64,000 nucleotides of DNA. Source: Leptospiraceae bacterium (GTDB lineage Bacteria > Spirochaetota > Leptospiria > Leptospirales > Leptospiraceae). Position numbers and translations under genes: made by a program. Positions within the stretch are counted from its first letter, which is position 1. The number at the start of each line of letters is the position of its first letter. This document shows, piece by piece, positions 17,826 to 27,145 of the stretch. Below the pieces are notes generated by a model that was not told where the DNA came from, searched no databases, and saw only the letters and a list, made by a program, of their open reading frames with translations. The stretch lies in assembly GCA_016708435.1 (NCBI GenBank), contig JADJFV010000010.1:48035-112034 (forward strand), given 5' to 3'.

Positions 17826-18793
17826 TGGCTGAAGAATTAGAAGAAAAAGTAATAGAATCCGAAGAAGAAGTAGAGGATGTTATTGAAGACGACCTCGGCT
17901 TCGATGAAGAAGATGGCGCCTCCGGTGAGCTAAGCTGGAAACAGAAGCTAATACTCATTAACTGCGGTGTAGTTGCATTTCTATTTTCTATACTTTTACT
18001 TTTCCCTTACGAAGAGCTTGCTAGAACTTTTATTTCTAAGTATGCATTAGAAAATAACTTTGTATTAGAGTTTAGAAAACTGAATTTGCCTTTCTTCTCA
18101 ACTAAGAGCATAGATCATTTGATTTACCAAAACAAAGACAATATGGAAATTCGGGCTGAGTCTATTGATATAGATACAAGCATTTTAGATCTAATGAAGC
18201 GAAACTTCAAAGGAAATATAAAAGTCACCTCGCTCAATTTAGAGCTAACAGAATACGCAATCAAAGCAGGAACTGTCAATATCGAAGATTCAAGCCTAAT
18301 TGGTTTTGATAGAGACCTGGCGAATATAAACGGAACTATCAACTTACAAATCTTCGATGGAAAAATTCTTCGTTCTCCTGTAATTCCTATGCTTGATACA
18401 TTACAGGGAGTCACGATTAAAAGTATTTTACTGAGTTTAAAAAAGACTTTAAACAGCAATCGTCTTACAATTGAGAAAGGAGTATTTACTCTTTCTATTG
18501 CAAAGATTACTATTAGCGGTTATATTGAATTAGCCTCTGTGATGAAGAATTCTAAGTTAGATATTAAGCTATGTCCCAAGCTCACAGAAAAATACAGCGC
18601 AGAAAGAGAAGACATTGCCTCAAGTCTCCAACTACTAATGAAAGACATGCCCGACGGTTGCATTCCTATTCACGGAACCATTGGCGATCCAAAGATGAAT
18701 CTACCGGGTGTTCAACCACAACCTTCTCCTAATCCGGGAGTCTTATCGCCTGTTCCTGCACCAGTTCCACCTGCACCGGTGACAAATCCTTGA
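17825..18793 (+). CDS. gspN: type II secretion protein GspN (spirochaete/deltaproteobacterial type)
   Basis: The 322 aa begin with a very acidic cytoplasmic segment (about 1-33), then a membrane helix (about 42-63), and a large periplasmic AsmA-like beta-rich domain with repeated LNLELTEYAIKAG- and TINLQIFDGK-like strands. A proline-rich tail (QPQPSPNPGVLSPVPAPVPP) ends the protein. This matches the long GspN form found in Leptospira-like operons rather than the enteric GspN. It closes the gspK-L-M-N arm. Its exact role is unclear even in model systems. Confidence 0.75.
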   Translation: MAEELEEKVIESEEEVEDVIEDDLGFDEEDGASGELSWKQKLILINCGVVAFLFSILLLFPYEELARTFISKYALENNFVLEFRKLNLPFFSTKSIDHLIYQNKDNMEIRAESIDIDTSILDLMKRNFKGNIKVTSLNLELTEYAIKAGTVNIEDSSLIGFDRDLANINGTINLQIFDGKILRSPVIPMLDTLQGVTIKSILLSLKKTLNSNRLTIEKGVFTLSIAKITISGYIELASVMKNSKLDIKLCPKLTEKYSAEREDIASSLQLLMKDMPDGCIPIHGTIGDPKMNLPGVQPQPSPNPGVLSPVPAPVPPAPVTNP

Positions 18794-18898
18794 TTGATAA
18801 CTATTAGCCTTTAGAAAAAGAAGATTAGAATTATTGATTTATAGAAAGTTTCGAGTTAATTGCAGAATGAATCTATTTGCAGCAGAAGTCAAACTAAT

Positions 18899-19024
18899 TG
18901 CAGCATGGGCTGAACAGACACCCATGCCGGAATTGGTATATCGCCCCGTTGGGGCTATAGAGCTATAGCCCCAACGGGGCGCGATATCTGCCTGCATAGT
19001 CTGCAAGGACTATGCAGTGTATTT
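18899..19024. repeat. three-hairpin element, copy A
   Basis: Three stem-loops follow in series. GCATGGG/CCCATGC is at 18903-18927. A perfect 19-bp stem starting CGCCCCGTTGGGGC lies at 18942-18960 and 18963-18981 with a 2-nt loop. GCATAGTC/GACTATGC is at 18994-19015. Copy B at 19597-19721 has the same three hairpins in the same order. Both copies lie just downstream of a gspG-like gene on the minus strand. Confidence 0.85.
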
Positions 19025-19027
19025 CGA

Positions 19028-19549
19028 TTAATTTCCTTTTTGGAATTCCTTTGGATATTCATCTTCTTTCATGATATTAAAGTCTGCGTTCTTGCCTTCG
19101 CCGCCTTCTTTTTTATCTTTGCCGAGAGTGATTATCGCATAATCACCATTAGCCAAAATCGTTAGGACATAAGGAGTGTGCCAGGGATCAAGCACAGCAC
19201 TTTTTTTATTTAGAATTGGTTTGTAGTTTTTAGGAATAGGAGGAAGAGTCGGCATCTCAACAAGTGCCATTATGCCCTGCTCTTCTGATGGAAGATTACC
19301 ATAACGATCAGCATATTGCTCCAATGCAATTTGAAGTTCTTGGGAGTCTTTTTTGAGTTTTAAACCAGGACCTTCACTTCCTTTAGTGCAAGTCGGCGGC
19401 ACAAAAAAAATAACCAATCCAACCAGTAATATAAATGCAACTAATAATAAATAGCCCACAATAAACAAAGCTCGCCATACTATATACCAAAGAAGTTGGA
19501 GTTTTTTAAAGAAAGTATACTGGATTTGTGGATTATCTTTGTTATCCAT
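19028..19549 (-). CDS. chimeric GspG-like protein with a non-prepilin N-terminus
   Basis: The C-terminal two thirds (from LKLKKDSQELQIALEQYADR, about residue 63, to the end) are nearly identical to the major pseudopilin encoded at 19730-20221, including the KKEGGEGKNADFNIMKEDEY tail. The first 60 residues differ completely: there is no prepilin peptidase motif (no G-M-T-L-V-E). Instead a charged start is followed by a long membrane segment (about 24-50: WRALFIVGYLLLVAFILLVG) and PPTCTKGSEGPG. It would be a membrane-anchored pseudopilin head that cannot polymerise normally. It arose by duplication with its downstream repeat; the function is unknown. Confidence 0.65.
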   Translation of the reverse strand: MDNKDNPQIQYTFFKKLQLLWYIVWRALFIVGYLLLVAFILLVGLVIFFVPPTCTKGSEGPGLKLKKDSQELQIALEQYADRYGNLPSEEQGIMALVEMPTLPPIPKNYKPILNKKSAVLDPWHTPYVLTILANGDYAIITLGKDKKEGGEGKNADFNIMKEDEYPKEFQKGN

Positions 19550-19596
19550 TGATTCTGAAAAAGATTTTTTACTTTTTTAATCTTTCCTCATTTCTT

Positions 19597-19721
19597 TGCA
19601 GCATGGGCTGAACAGACACCCATGCCGGAATTGATATTGCGCCCCGTTGGGGCTAAAAAGCAATAGCCCCAACGGGGCGTAATACCTTCTCAATAGTCTG
19701 CAAGGACTATGCAGTGTATTT
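19597..19721. repeat. three-hairpin element, copy B
   Basis: The same GCATGGG hairpin, GCCCCGTTGGGGC hairpin (16-bp stem, arms 19640-19655 and 19664-19679) and ATAGTC/GACTAT hairpin as copy A, about 700 bp away. The central arms are identical between copies while the loops differ, which suggests selection or conversion on the stems. Confidence 0.85.
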
Positions 19722-19729
19722 AGAAAAAT

Positions 19730-20221
19730 CTATTTCCCGCCTTTTTGGAATTCCTTTGGATATTCATCTTCTTTCATGATATTAAAGTCAGCGTTCTTGC
19801 CTTCGCCGCCTTCTTTTTTATCTTTGCCTAGCGTATAAATGCCGTAATCCCCACCGTTATCCACTTTGAGTTGGTAAGGTGTTTGCCAAGGATCAAGAAC
19901 AGCACTTTTTTTGTTTAAGATTGGTTTGTAGTTTTCAGGAACATCACCGCTAGTTGGTTTTTCAACAAGAGCCATTACACCTTGCTCTTCGCTAGGCATT
20001 TTTCCATAACGATCTGCGTATTGCTCAAGAGCAATTTGTAATTCTTGTGAATCTTTCTTGAGTTTTAAAGCAGCAGTATCATCTTTCATTTTTCCAGGAT
20101 CAATACTAAAAGCAACGAGTGCTATGATTGCACCTAGAATTAATACCACAACTGAAAGCTCAACGAGTGTCATCCCGCGTTTTAGTTTTTTGTTTAGTTT
20201 TGAAAATCGATTTAGTTTCAT
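19730..20221 (-). CDS. gspG: type II secretion major pseudopilin GspG
   Basis: The main subunit of the pseudopilus piston. The 163 aa carry the prepilin peptidase site KRGMTLVELSVVVLILGAII (cleavage after G15, N-methyl-Met16, E20 conserved) and the hydrophobic polymerisation helix. The globular domain with LKLKKDSQELQIALEQYADR and the conserved LDPWQTPYQL strand follows. It is 12 nt downstream of gspF in the minus-strand arm. A chimeric paralogue follows at 19028-19549. Confidence 0.92.
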   Translation of the reverse strand: MKLNRFSKLNKKLKRGMTLVELSVVVLILGAIIALVAFSIDPGKMKDDTAALKLKKDSQELQIALEQYADRYGKMPSEEQGVMALVEKPTSGDVPENYKPILNKKSAVLDPWQTPYQLKVDNGGDYGIYTLGKDKKEGGEGKNADFNIMKEDEYPKEFQKGGK

Positions 20222-20233
20222 ACTATCCTCTCT

Positions 20234-21460
20234 TTATAAATTTTGAATTTCTTGTGTTAGTTTATACATTGGTGTCATAATCGCCGCCATGATTGTGAAT
20301 ATTAGAGCACCCATTACAATAATCATAATAGGCTCCAAGCTTTGTGTCATCGACTTAATGGCATTATCCACCTCTTTGTCGAAAATATCAGATAACTTAT
20401 CCATCATCTTAGGAACTGTATCCGATGCTTCTCCGGCAGAAATCATCCCGAGCACCATAGGAGTTAAAATTACAGAGCCCTGTAAGGAATCAGAAAGCTT
20501 TCCACCTTCCTTAATTTTATCAATAGCCGTTTGAATTTCAACCTGAAATATATAATTGCCTACAATTTTTGCAACAATAGAAAGAGATACAATCAAAGGA
20601 ACCCGATTGATTAGAAGCACGGAAAGATTACGAGCGAATGTGCTGATTAATACTTTTTTGGTGAGTGTCCCAAAGACTGGAACTTTTAAAAAAAATCTAT
20701 CCCACTTCTTTTTTCCTTCTTCGGATGTTTTAAATCTGTTAAATGCATAATAGGCACCAAACACACTTCCAATCATCAACCACCAAAAATTTATAATCGC
20801 ACTCGATATACCGATGACGATGCGGGTAATAAGTGGTAACTCCGCTTCAAACTGAGAAAACAATTCTTGAATTTGAGGAATCACAACAACTAATAAAAAC
20901 ACAGCGACAAATAAGGAAACCATTCCCATAATCAAGGGGTAAATCATCGCTACCTGCACCCGCGATTTAAGATCGTTAGCCGCTTCTTCTAAGTCAGCCA
21001 AACGAATCAGAGTATTCTCATATTCACCCGTTTTTTCTCCAACCGAAATGAGAGAAGAATACTGATCGGGAAATACATCGGGATAACGAGCCATAGCCTG
21101 CGAGAGAGATTGACCTTCTGTGATACCCGCCCGAATGTCCATGATGACTTTTTTGAAATTTCTATTTTCTATTTGCTCGCTGATATTATTGAGTGATCTA
21201 TCAAGCGGAATTCCTGCACCTAGAAGTGTTCCTAATTGACGAACAAATAATCCTACTTCTTTTCTGGGAATTCGATATAAGAATTTTGCGAGGAAAGGAA
21301 AAAGCTCTCGCTCCTTTTTTTCGGCGTCTTCTTTGATAACACGCACATAAAGACCTTTCGCCTTCAGCTTATTACGCGCACCCTGAAGGTTATTTGCCTC
21401 GATAATATCTTTTACTTCTTTTCCTGTTTTGTTAAATGCAACGTAAGTAAAAAGAGCCAT
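20234..21460 (-). CDS. gspF: type II secretion inner-membrane protein GspF
   Basis: The polytopic platform protein of the type II secretion system. The 408 aa contain two T2SSF domains, each with the FVRQLGTLLGAGIPLDRSL / FARNLSVLLINRVPLIVSL type start. Membrane helices lie at about 170-195 and 215-245 and near the C-terminus (about 375-400). A start of MALFTYVAFNKTGKEV is typical of the family. It is 12 nt downstream of gspE. Confidence 0.93.
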   Translation of the reverse strand: MALFTYVAFNKTGKEVKDIIEANNLQGARNKLKAKGLYVRVIKEDAEKKERELFPFLAKFLYRIPRKEVGLFVRQLGTLLGAGIPLDRSLNNISEQIENRNFKKVIMDIRAGITEGQSLSQAMARYPDVFPDQYSSLISVGEKTGEYENTLIRLADLEEAANDLKSRVQVAMIYPLIMGMVSLFVAVFLLVVVIPQIQELFSQFEAELPLITRIVIGISSAIINFWWLMIGSVFGAYYAFNRFKTSEEGKKKWDRFFLKVPVFGTLTKKVLISTFARNLSVLLINRVPLIVSLSIVAKIVGNYIFQVEIQTAIDKIKEGGKLSDSLQGSVILTPMVLGMISAGEASDTVPKMMDKLSDIFDKEVDNAIKSMTQSLEPIMIIVMGALIFTIMAAIMTPMYKLTQEIQNL

Positions 21461-21472
21461 AGACTGCTACTC

Positions 21473-23149
21473 CTAACATACTCTTAGAATTTCATCTAGA
21501 GTAGTAAAACCTTCAATTACTTTTTGTATTCCATAATCGCGAAGTGGAATCATTCCCGTCTCTAGCGCAATATCATTAATAGCCGTAGCATCCCCACCTT
21601 TTAAAATCACAGCCTTGATATCATTGTTCATAACCATCAATTCATAAATACCCATACGACCTTTATAACCTGTTCCCATGCAAGCAGGACAGCCTTCTCC
21701 CCGTTTCAACTGCCCACCGATAAGTCGAGAGCGAGGCACTCCAACGGAATCAAGCTCTTTATCAGATGGAGTATAGGGTTTCACACAGGACTTGCAGTTA
21801 ACACGCACTAGCCGCTGAGCCACGAAACCGAGCACGGTAGATGTAATCAAATAAGATTCAATTCCCATATCAGAAAGTCTAGTTACAGCACTAGCCGCAT
21901 CGTTTGTATGAAGAGTTGAAAACACTAAGTGTCCTGTAAGAGAAGCTTGTATCGCAATACGAGCAGTCTCCTCATCACGCACCTCTCCCACCATCACAAC
22001 GTCCGGATCCTGACGGAGTATGGCTCTTAGCCCCGTAGCAAATGTAAGTCCAATCTTTTCTTGCATTTGCATTTGCGAAATCCCATCGAACTGATACTCG
22101 ACAGGGTCTTCGCAGGTAATGATATTTCGCTCAGGAGTATTCAATTCAGAAAGAGAAGAATAAAGCGTAGTCGATTTTCCAGAACCAGTAGGTCCTGTAA
22201 CAAGAATAATTCCATGCGGATGATAGATTAGCTTTTTATATTTTTCTAAAAGCTCACCGGAAAATCCCATCGTATTAATCGAATACTTCTGGTCTGTTTT
22301 ATTTAAAAGTCGCATAACAACTCTTTCCCCGTATTGACAGGGAATTGTGGATACACGAATATCAATGTCTTTACCTGTGAGCTTCAGCTTAATGCGACCA
22401 TCTTGCGGAAGACGATTCTCTGCGATGTTTAAGTTAGACATGATCTTGATACGAGAAATAATCCCAGCCTGATAAGACTTAGGCGGAGACAATACTTTGT
22501 GTAAAATACCATCCACACGATAACGAACTGTTACAGTTTTTTCGTAAGATTCAATGTGAATATCAGACGCTCTTTCTGTCACTGCTTGCGACAAAATAAC
22601 GTTAACCATCTTGATGATAGGAGCTTCGTTTGTTAAATCAAGTGCATCAGAATCAAGATCGCTAAATTCACTGAGCTCTCCATCAACCATTTCCTCCATC
22701 ATATCTTTCGCATCGGAGGCAGTCTTATCAAAATGAGCGTGGATAATACGAAGTATCTCTGGCTCAGGGGCTAATACAAATTTAACACTATGACCTTTGA
22801 GAAAGAATTTAATTTCATCCATTGGATGAAGATCAGAAGGATTACAGACTGCGATAGTTACAGTTTTATTTTCGTAGTGAAAAGGAACAATTTTACTTTT
22901 TTGAATTAGCTTATACGGAATAGTATGATATATTTCTTCGTAGCCGGAGAATTCAATTTTCTCAATGAAATCAATATTATGAAGCTCAGCAAGCGCGCGC
23001 ATAATATCGACTTCCCCCGCAAATCCTTTTTTCTGAATGATCTGTCCGAGCGGAAGCTGATTTTTTTGCTGAGTCTTTAAGGATTCATTTAACTCTTTTT
23101 CAGTAATGCTTCCATTGTTAAGTAAGATTTCACCAAGGCTTTTTCTCAT
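21473..23149 (-). CDS. gspE: type II secretion ATPase GspE
   Basis: The hexameric cytoplasmic ATPase that powers pseudopilus assembly. Of 558 aa, an N-terminal MshEN/T2SSE_N domain (about 1-150) binds GspL. The catalytic domain has Walker A GPTGSGKST at 319-327, the Asp box, Walker B in DPDVVMVGEVRDEETA and the His box. A four-cysteine zinc site (NCKSC and EGCPAC) lies in the C-terminal region, as in other GspE proteins. The start overlaps the gspD stop region by 4 nt (ATGA). Confidence 0.95.
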   Translation of the reverse strand: MRKSLGEILLNNGSITEKELNESLKTQQKNQLPLGQIIQKKGFAGEVDIMRALAELHNIDFIEKIEFSGYEEIYHTIPYKLIQKSKIVPFHYENKTVTIAVCNPSDLHPMDEIKFFLKGHSVKFVLAPEPEILRIIHAHFDKTASDAKDMMEEMVDGELSEFSDLDSDALDLTNEAPIIKMVNVILSQAVTERASDIHIESYEKTVTVRYRVDGILHKVLSPPKSYQAGIISRIKIMSNLNIAENRLPQDGRIKLKLTGKDIDIRVSTIPCQYGERVVMRLLNKTDQKYSINTMGFSGELLEKYKKLIYHPHGIILVTGPTGSGKSTTLYSSLSELNTPERNIITCEDPVEYQFDGISQMQMQEKIGLTFATGLRAILRQDPDVVMVGEVRDEETARIAIQASLTGHLVFSTLHTNDAASAVTRLSDMGIESYLITSTVLGFVAQRLVRVNCKSCVKPYTPSDKELDSVGVPRSRLIGGQLKRGEGCPACMGTGYKGRMGIYELMVMNNDIKAVILKGGDATAINDIALETGMIPLRDYGIQKVIEGFTTLDEILRVC

Positions 23150-24900
23150 CGCAGTTTCTTTTCTCTTTCCTCTTCGTTCTTCTCTTGTTCCATACGCTTC
23201 TCAATCGTCATACGATCTGCTTTCGCTCTATTGTCTAAAATATGAGGAGTTAAAAAAACCATCAAGTTTGTTCTATTGATTTTAGAAGTTACACGTCTAA
23301 AAAAGTTTCCTAGAATTGGAATATCACCTAAAACTGGAATCTTAGTTAAACGTTTTTGCTTGTCATTCGAAATCAAACCTCCGATCACGATGGTCTGCGT
23401 ATTATCCACAGTAATCGTAGTCTTAATATCTCGCTTATTAAAAATCGGGTTTCCCCCTTGCTCGGGAAGACCGGCAATATTTTTTACTTCTTGGTAAAGT
23501 TCGAGAGTAATCTTATCATTCTTATTAATATGAGGGGTAAACTTTAATTTAATCCCTGTAGGACGATACTCGAAGTTATCAACGGTTACTGCTTGTGAGC
23601 CGCCGCCCCCTGCATTTCTACTTTGTGTTCTTACAGGAACGTCTTGTCCTACGTTGATTTCTGCTTCCTGGTTATCGACGGTAAGAATTTGCGGAGCGGA
23701 TAACACGTTGAAATTTTCATTGGTTGCATTTGCATTTAAGATACCAATGATCTGTGGGCTACCCGGTTTTAAAAATCCAAGAGAGAAACCAGTCAGTGTA
23801 TTTGCATTCGGATTTAGTTTTCCATCTTTACTTAGAATACCACTCTGTGCGCCTAACCCTGAGTTAAACTGTCCAAATGCAGTTTGTCTAAATCTCCAAT
23901 CGATACCGAAGTCATTTAGATCATTAGACGTTAGTTCCACAATAAGGACTTCGAGTAAAATTTGTTTTCTTGGTAAGTCTAGAATTTTTACAATGCGTTG
24001 AATCTCATTCCATTCTTCTTTTGTGGCAGTGACAATCACTGAGTTAGAATCTTTATGAGCTACCGCTTTTATTTTTTCACCCTTTGTAGTAGTAGCAGGC
24101 TTCGTGGGATCTACTACTTTCATTTCCACAACTGGATTGTCTAGTTTCGTAAGGACAGCGGCTAACTTTTCTGCTTCGTTGTATTCGAGCGTATAAATAT
24201 GAATATCCCCTGCCGATGCAATTGCACCGGGACCATCATTTCTTTGATCTAGTCTTTCAATCAACTTTAGAAGTTTACTAATGTCACTAGATGAACCGGA
24301 TAACACAAGAGTATTCGTTAAACGATAGACGATAATGTCTGTATCGGGAGAAGTTACTCTTTTTAGAAGTGGTTCGAGTTCTCCTGCATTTGCCTGATAT
24401 ATGGGAACGACTTGCGTGATGATTTTATTTGATTTAAGTTCCTCTTCACTAATAGGCTCACGACCAATTCGGACAATTCCTGATTTTGCAAGCGCGTCTT
24501 TGGTTCTAACTACTTTGATAATATCATTTTCTTCTACAAGTCCAAAGCCTTGCGACTCCAAAACAGATTTCATAAAAGAATAAGCATCTTTTACATTCAC
24601 TTTCTTTTGGGAGATAATCGTAATTTTGCGACCTTTCACAGAATCATCTACAAGAATATTTTTCTTAACAATAGCGCTCATTCCTTTTAAGAAGTCTTTT
24701 AACTCTGCATTTCGCCAATCAGCGGTAAACATGACGTTGCCGTCTTTCTCTTTGCTGAGTCTGCCTGCACTGTCGTTGTGCTTTTTATCTTCGTCACTTT
24801 CTTTTGCAGGGTCAGGCGTAGGAGTTGGTGCAGCTTGTGAAAATAGCTGAGAGTGTATTAATAGAAACAGGGATAGGAATAGGGTTATTTTTTTTGTCAT
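23146..24900 (-). CDS. gspD: type II secretion secretin GspD
   Basis: The outer-membrane channel of the system. The 584 aa start with a signal peptide (about 1-22, cleaving near FSQA), then an N0 domain (about 55-120), N1-N3 KH-like domains with repeated VVEMKVVD/ILLEVLIVEL patterns, and the secretin barrel (about 370-555). The barrel has VPVRTQSRN and VIGGLISNDKQ, then KIPVLGDIPILGNFF. It is somewhat shorter than proteobacterial GspD and lacks an obvious S-domain. Confidence 0.94.
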   Translation of the reverse strand: MTKKITLFLSLFLLIHSQLFSQAAPTPTPDPAKESDEDKKHNDSAGRLSKEKDGNVMFTADWRNAELKDFLKGMSAIVKKNILVDDSVKGRKITIISQKKVNVKDAYSFMKSVLESQGFGLVEENDIIKVVRTKDALAKSGIVRIGREPISEEELKSNKIITQVVPIYQANAGELEPLLKRVTSPDTDIIVYRLTNTLVLSGSSSDISKLLKLIERLDQRNDGPGAIASAGDIHIYTLEYNEAEKLAAVLTKLDNPVVEMKVVDPTKPATTTKGEKIKAVAHKDSNSVIVTATKEEWNEIQRIVKILDLPRKQILLEVLIVELTSNDLNDFGIDWRFRQTAFGQFNSGLGAQSGILSKDGKLNPNANTLTGFSLGFLKPGSPQIIGILNANATNENFNVLSAPQILTVDNQEAEINVGQDVPVRTQSRNAGGGGSQAVTVDNFEYRPTGIKLKFTPHINKNDKITLELYQEVKNIAGLPEQGGNPIFNKRDIKTTITVDNTQTIVIGGLISNDKQKRLTKIPVLGDIPILGNFFRRVTSKINRTNLMVFLTPHILDNRAKADRMTIEKRMEQEKNEEEREKKLR

Positions 24901-24924
24901 CTAGCTAAACTTAATTTTATTTTT

Positions 24925-25851
24925 TTAATTTCTAATAAGGAATTCATAGGTGATAATCTTTTCTTTTCGCTCTAAGTCAACAGTAACTTTTGGAGAGTTC
25001 TTAATAGCAGCCCAAATTTCTAACATTTTCTCAGTGTCATTTAAAGGCATTCCGTTGACTCTCTTTACAATGTCGCCACTGCGCGCTCCCAGTTGATAAA
25101 AAATATGACTCGTAGCAACCTGGTAAACCTTGTAACCATCAATCTTTCCATTGACTAAATTTGGACCGAACCTCGCATCCTTATATAAGTCGGCAGGATT
25201 CTTCATATATTTTTCAAAATCTGTGCGAGAAATCGGTAACATCTTTTTTTCTGCGGAAACTAAATCCTTCTCGGCGATTGCTCCGCTTGAATTCGCTTTC
25301 ATCATTTCGTCGTAAACCGCTTTCGCTTCTTTAATCGACTGACCAATTTCTACTTTTAGATTGAGTCCATTCTTAGCAATCACAGCATAATGGTCCGCGA
25401 TTGACTTAAGCTTATAGCCGACGATTTTTTCACCTAGTTTAAATTCATCGGCTTCTTCTTTGTCTTTTTCTTTAAAAGTAGCCCTAGCAAAAGAAGGATG
25501 TCCGCTGAGGGCACCAGTTAAAATAGTTTCATCCCCACCGGGAACTTCTTCTGAAAGAACAGGAGCGGCTCCTGCAGCAGCATTTGGATCAGTAGGAAGA
25601 TCGACTACCTTTCTGCCCCGAATCAAATTTCCCTCTACCATATCTTCGTAGATATTAACTGCTTTAGGAATTTCTGACTGTGTTTGCATACCAACAGACC
25701 TTGTCATTTGAACAGTCATTTTCTGAGCAGGGTTTAAAAATGCGACTAGAACAGATCGAATCAAATAAGCAACTGAAAAAGCGCAAAACAGAACTACAGG
25801 AATTAAAATGTAAAAACTGTTTTTTTGAAGCCGCATGAGAATGGAATTCAT
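24925..25851 (-). CDS. gspC: type II secretion GspC-like protein with PDZ domain
   Basis: GspC links the inner-membrane platform to the secretin and helps select substrates. The 308 aa have one N-terminal membrane helix (about 13-36), a homology region around GNLIRGRKV (with LSGHPSFARATF), and a C-terminal PDZ domain with YQLGARSGDIVKRVNGMPL. An alternative frame across the start is a shadow. It lies 24 nt upstream of gspD. A diverged paralogue lies upstream at 26160-27096. Confidence 0.85.
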   Translation of the reverse strand: MNSILMRLQKNSFYILIPVVLFCAFSVAYLIRSVLVAFLNPAQKMTVQMTRSVGMQTQSEIPKAVNIYEDMVEGNLIRGRKVVDLPTDPNAAAGAAPVLSEEVPGGDETILTGALSGHPSFARATFKEKDKEEADEFKLGEKIVGYKLKSIADHYAVIAKNGLNLKVEIGQSIKEAKAVYDEMMKANSSGAIAEKDLVSAEKKMLPISRTDFEKYMKNPADLYKDARFGPNLVNGKIDGYKVYQVATSHIFYQLGARSGDIVKRVNGMPLNDTEKMLEIWAAIKNSPKVTVDLERKEKIITYEFLIRN

Positions 25852-25973
25852 AACGATAAAGTAAAACCAATTCGCAAACTGTCATCTACTTTTTAATAAA
25901 AGAGTGAACAAAACTGAAACCTCGAATAAAAGAGAAGATTTGCCATGCTTCGACAAAACTCAGCACAGGCGCC

Positions 25974-25996
25974 GGCACGGAGACACGGAGGGTTTT
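25974..25996. repeat. GGCACGGAGACAC-type repeat
   Basis: GGCACGGAGACACGGAGGG plus TTTT matches, with one change, the reverse complement of 53394-53416. The spacer 25852-26159 between the two gspC-like genes holds this, the ATTATGTTGCG repeat (26064-26100) and the TTCCCGA/TCGGGAA inverted repeat (26131-26155). No gene is visible in it. Confidence 0.6.
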
Positions 25997-26063
25997 AGGG
26001 TTAAGATATTTCATTTTAATATCGCGTGAGTTTGATATAATAAATATTTATTCCTGTCACCCC

Positions 26064-26155
26064 TATTATGTTGCGACCCTATGAAGCAACATTGAGTTTC
26101 GTTTTCTGTGCGGGTCTTAAGAAGTAGAGATTCCCGACAAAAAATTTCGGGAATG
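26064..26155. repeat. ATTATG(C/T)TGCG repeat copy 2 with a TTCCCGA/TCGGGAA hairpin
   Basis: This stretch combines the repeat also seen at 3597-3657 with a hairpin TTCCCGA...TCGGGAA followed by TGACA. The hairpin part recurs at 46842-46866 with the same GAGATTCCC and GGGAATGACA flanks. It lies just downstream of the second gspC-like gene on the minus strand and may serve as its terminator. Confidence 0.6.
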
Positions 26156-26159
26156 ACAT

Positions 26160-27096
26160 TCAATTTCGAACTAGAAACGTATAAGTATGAATGTCACCTT
26201 TTCTGTCGAGGTCGACTTGGATTTTTTGTGCTACTTTGATTGCACTCCATATCTCTAGCATCTTTTCTGTCTCGCCGAGAGGCATTCCGTTGACTCGTTT
26301 GATAATGTCACCACTTCGAGCACCGAGTTGGTAAAATATATGCTCCGCAGTCACTTGATAAATTTTCATCCCATCAATCTTTCCGTTATTAATATTGGGA
26401 CCAAACCTAGCTTTATAAATGATCTCTGGATTTTTTAGCATTCTATCCACATCAGTTCTCGAAAGAGTTGTGGGCTTATGCGAAATAGCCGTTCTCTCGT
26501 TAGAAAATTCGTTAGGGATTGAATCATCTTGAGGAAGTCTCTTCTTCATCGCATCCTCTATCGTTTCTCCAATTTCTACGGTAAAAGAAGAATTAGCCGC
26601 ACCGAGAGTAATAGAATGCCAGTCAATACGTAAAATCTTCCAGTCTCCCAATTTCTGCCCTACTCTATATTCTTCTGCTTCTTCTTTGTCTTTGGCTTTG
26701 ATAACAGCACGGGCAAATGATTGATTGCCGCTCACAGTTCCTGCAACTAACATAGATGCAATTTCAGGACTTGTATCCATTGCTTTTTTCGGAGGCGTAT
26801 TCAAGATAACTTCTTTAGCGTTAGAGCCACGAATCAGGTTTCCTTCTACCAAAGAATCTATTTGGTCAAGAGCAACCTGAGTCACGGAGTCTTTTCTACC
26901 ATCAGTAGAATTCGTATCTAAAGGCATATTCCCATTACCCGCTTTAAGCAATGACGAACCAGTAGAACTTGCCTCTGTAAAAAAAACAACTAATGTAGTG
27001 CGAACCATAAAGGCAAATGTAAATGAGAAAAATAAAACAATTAAAACTAAAATGGAAAACCGATTTTTTTGCAGGGTGTCGTAGAATAGAGTTCAT
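26160..27096 (-). pseudogene. second GspC-like gene, frameshifted near the 5' end
   Basis: From the ATG at 27096 the minus strand reads MNSILRHPAKK and then runs off frame. Removing one A from the A7 run (plus 27064-27070) gives AKNRFSILVLIVLFFSFTFA, a membrane helix that matches the paralogue gspC (QKNSFYILIPVVLF). From there the frame is open to 26160 with the same GNLIRGSN, QSFARAVIKAKDKEEAEEY and PDZ segment LGARSGDIIKRVNGMPL. The intact product would be about 312 aa. A product starting at the internal ATG (27008) would lose most of the membrane anchor. Confidence 0.75.
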
Positions 27097-27145
27097 AGGT
27101 ATTAGACTAGAACTTATTCTTAGAATGTCAGCCATTTTTTTATTT

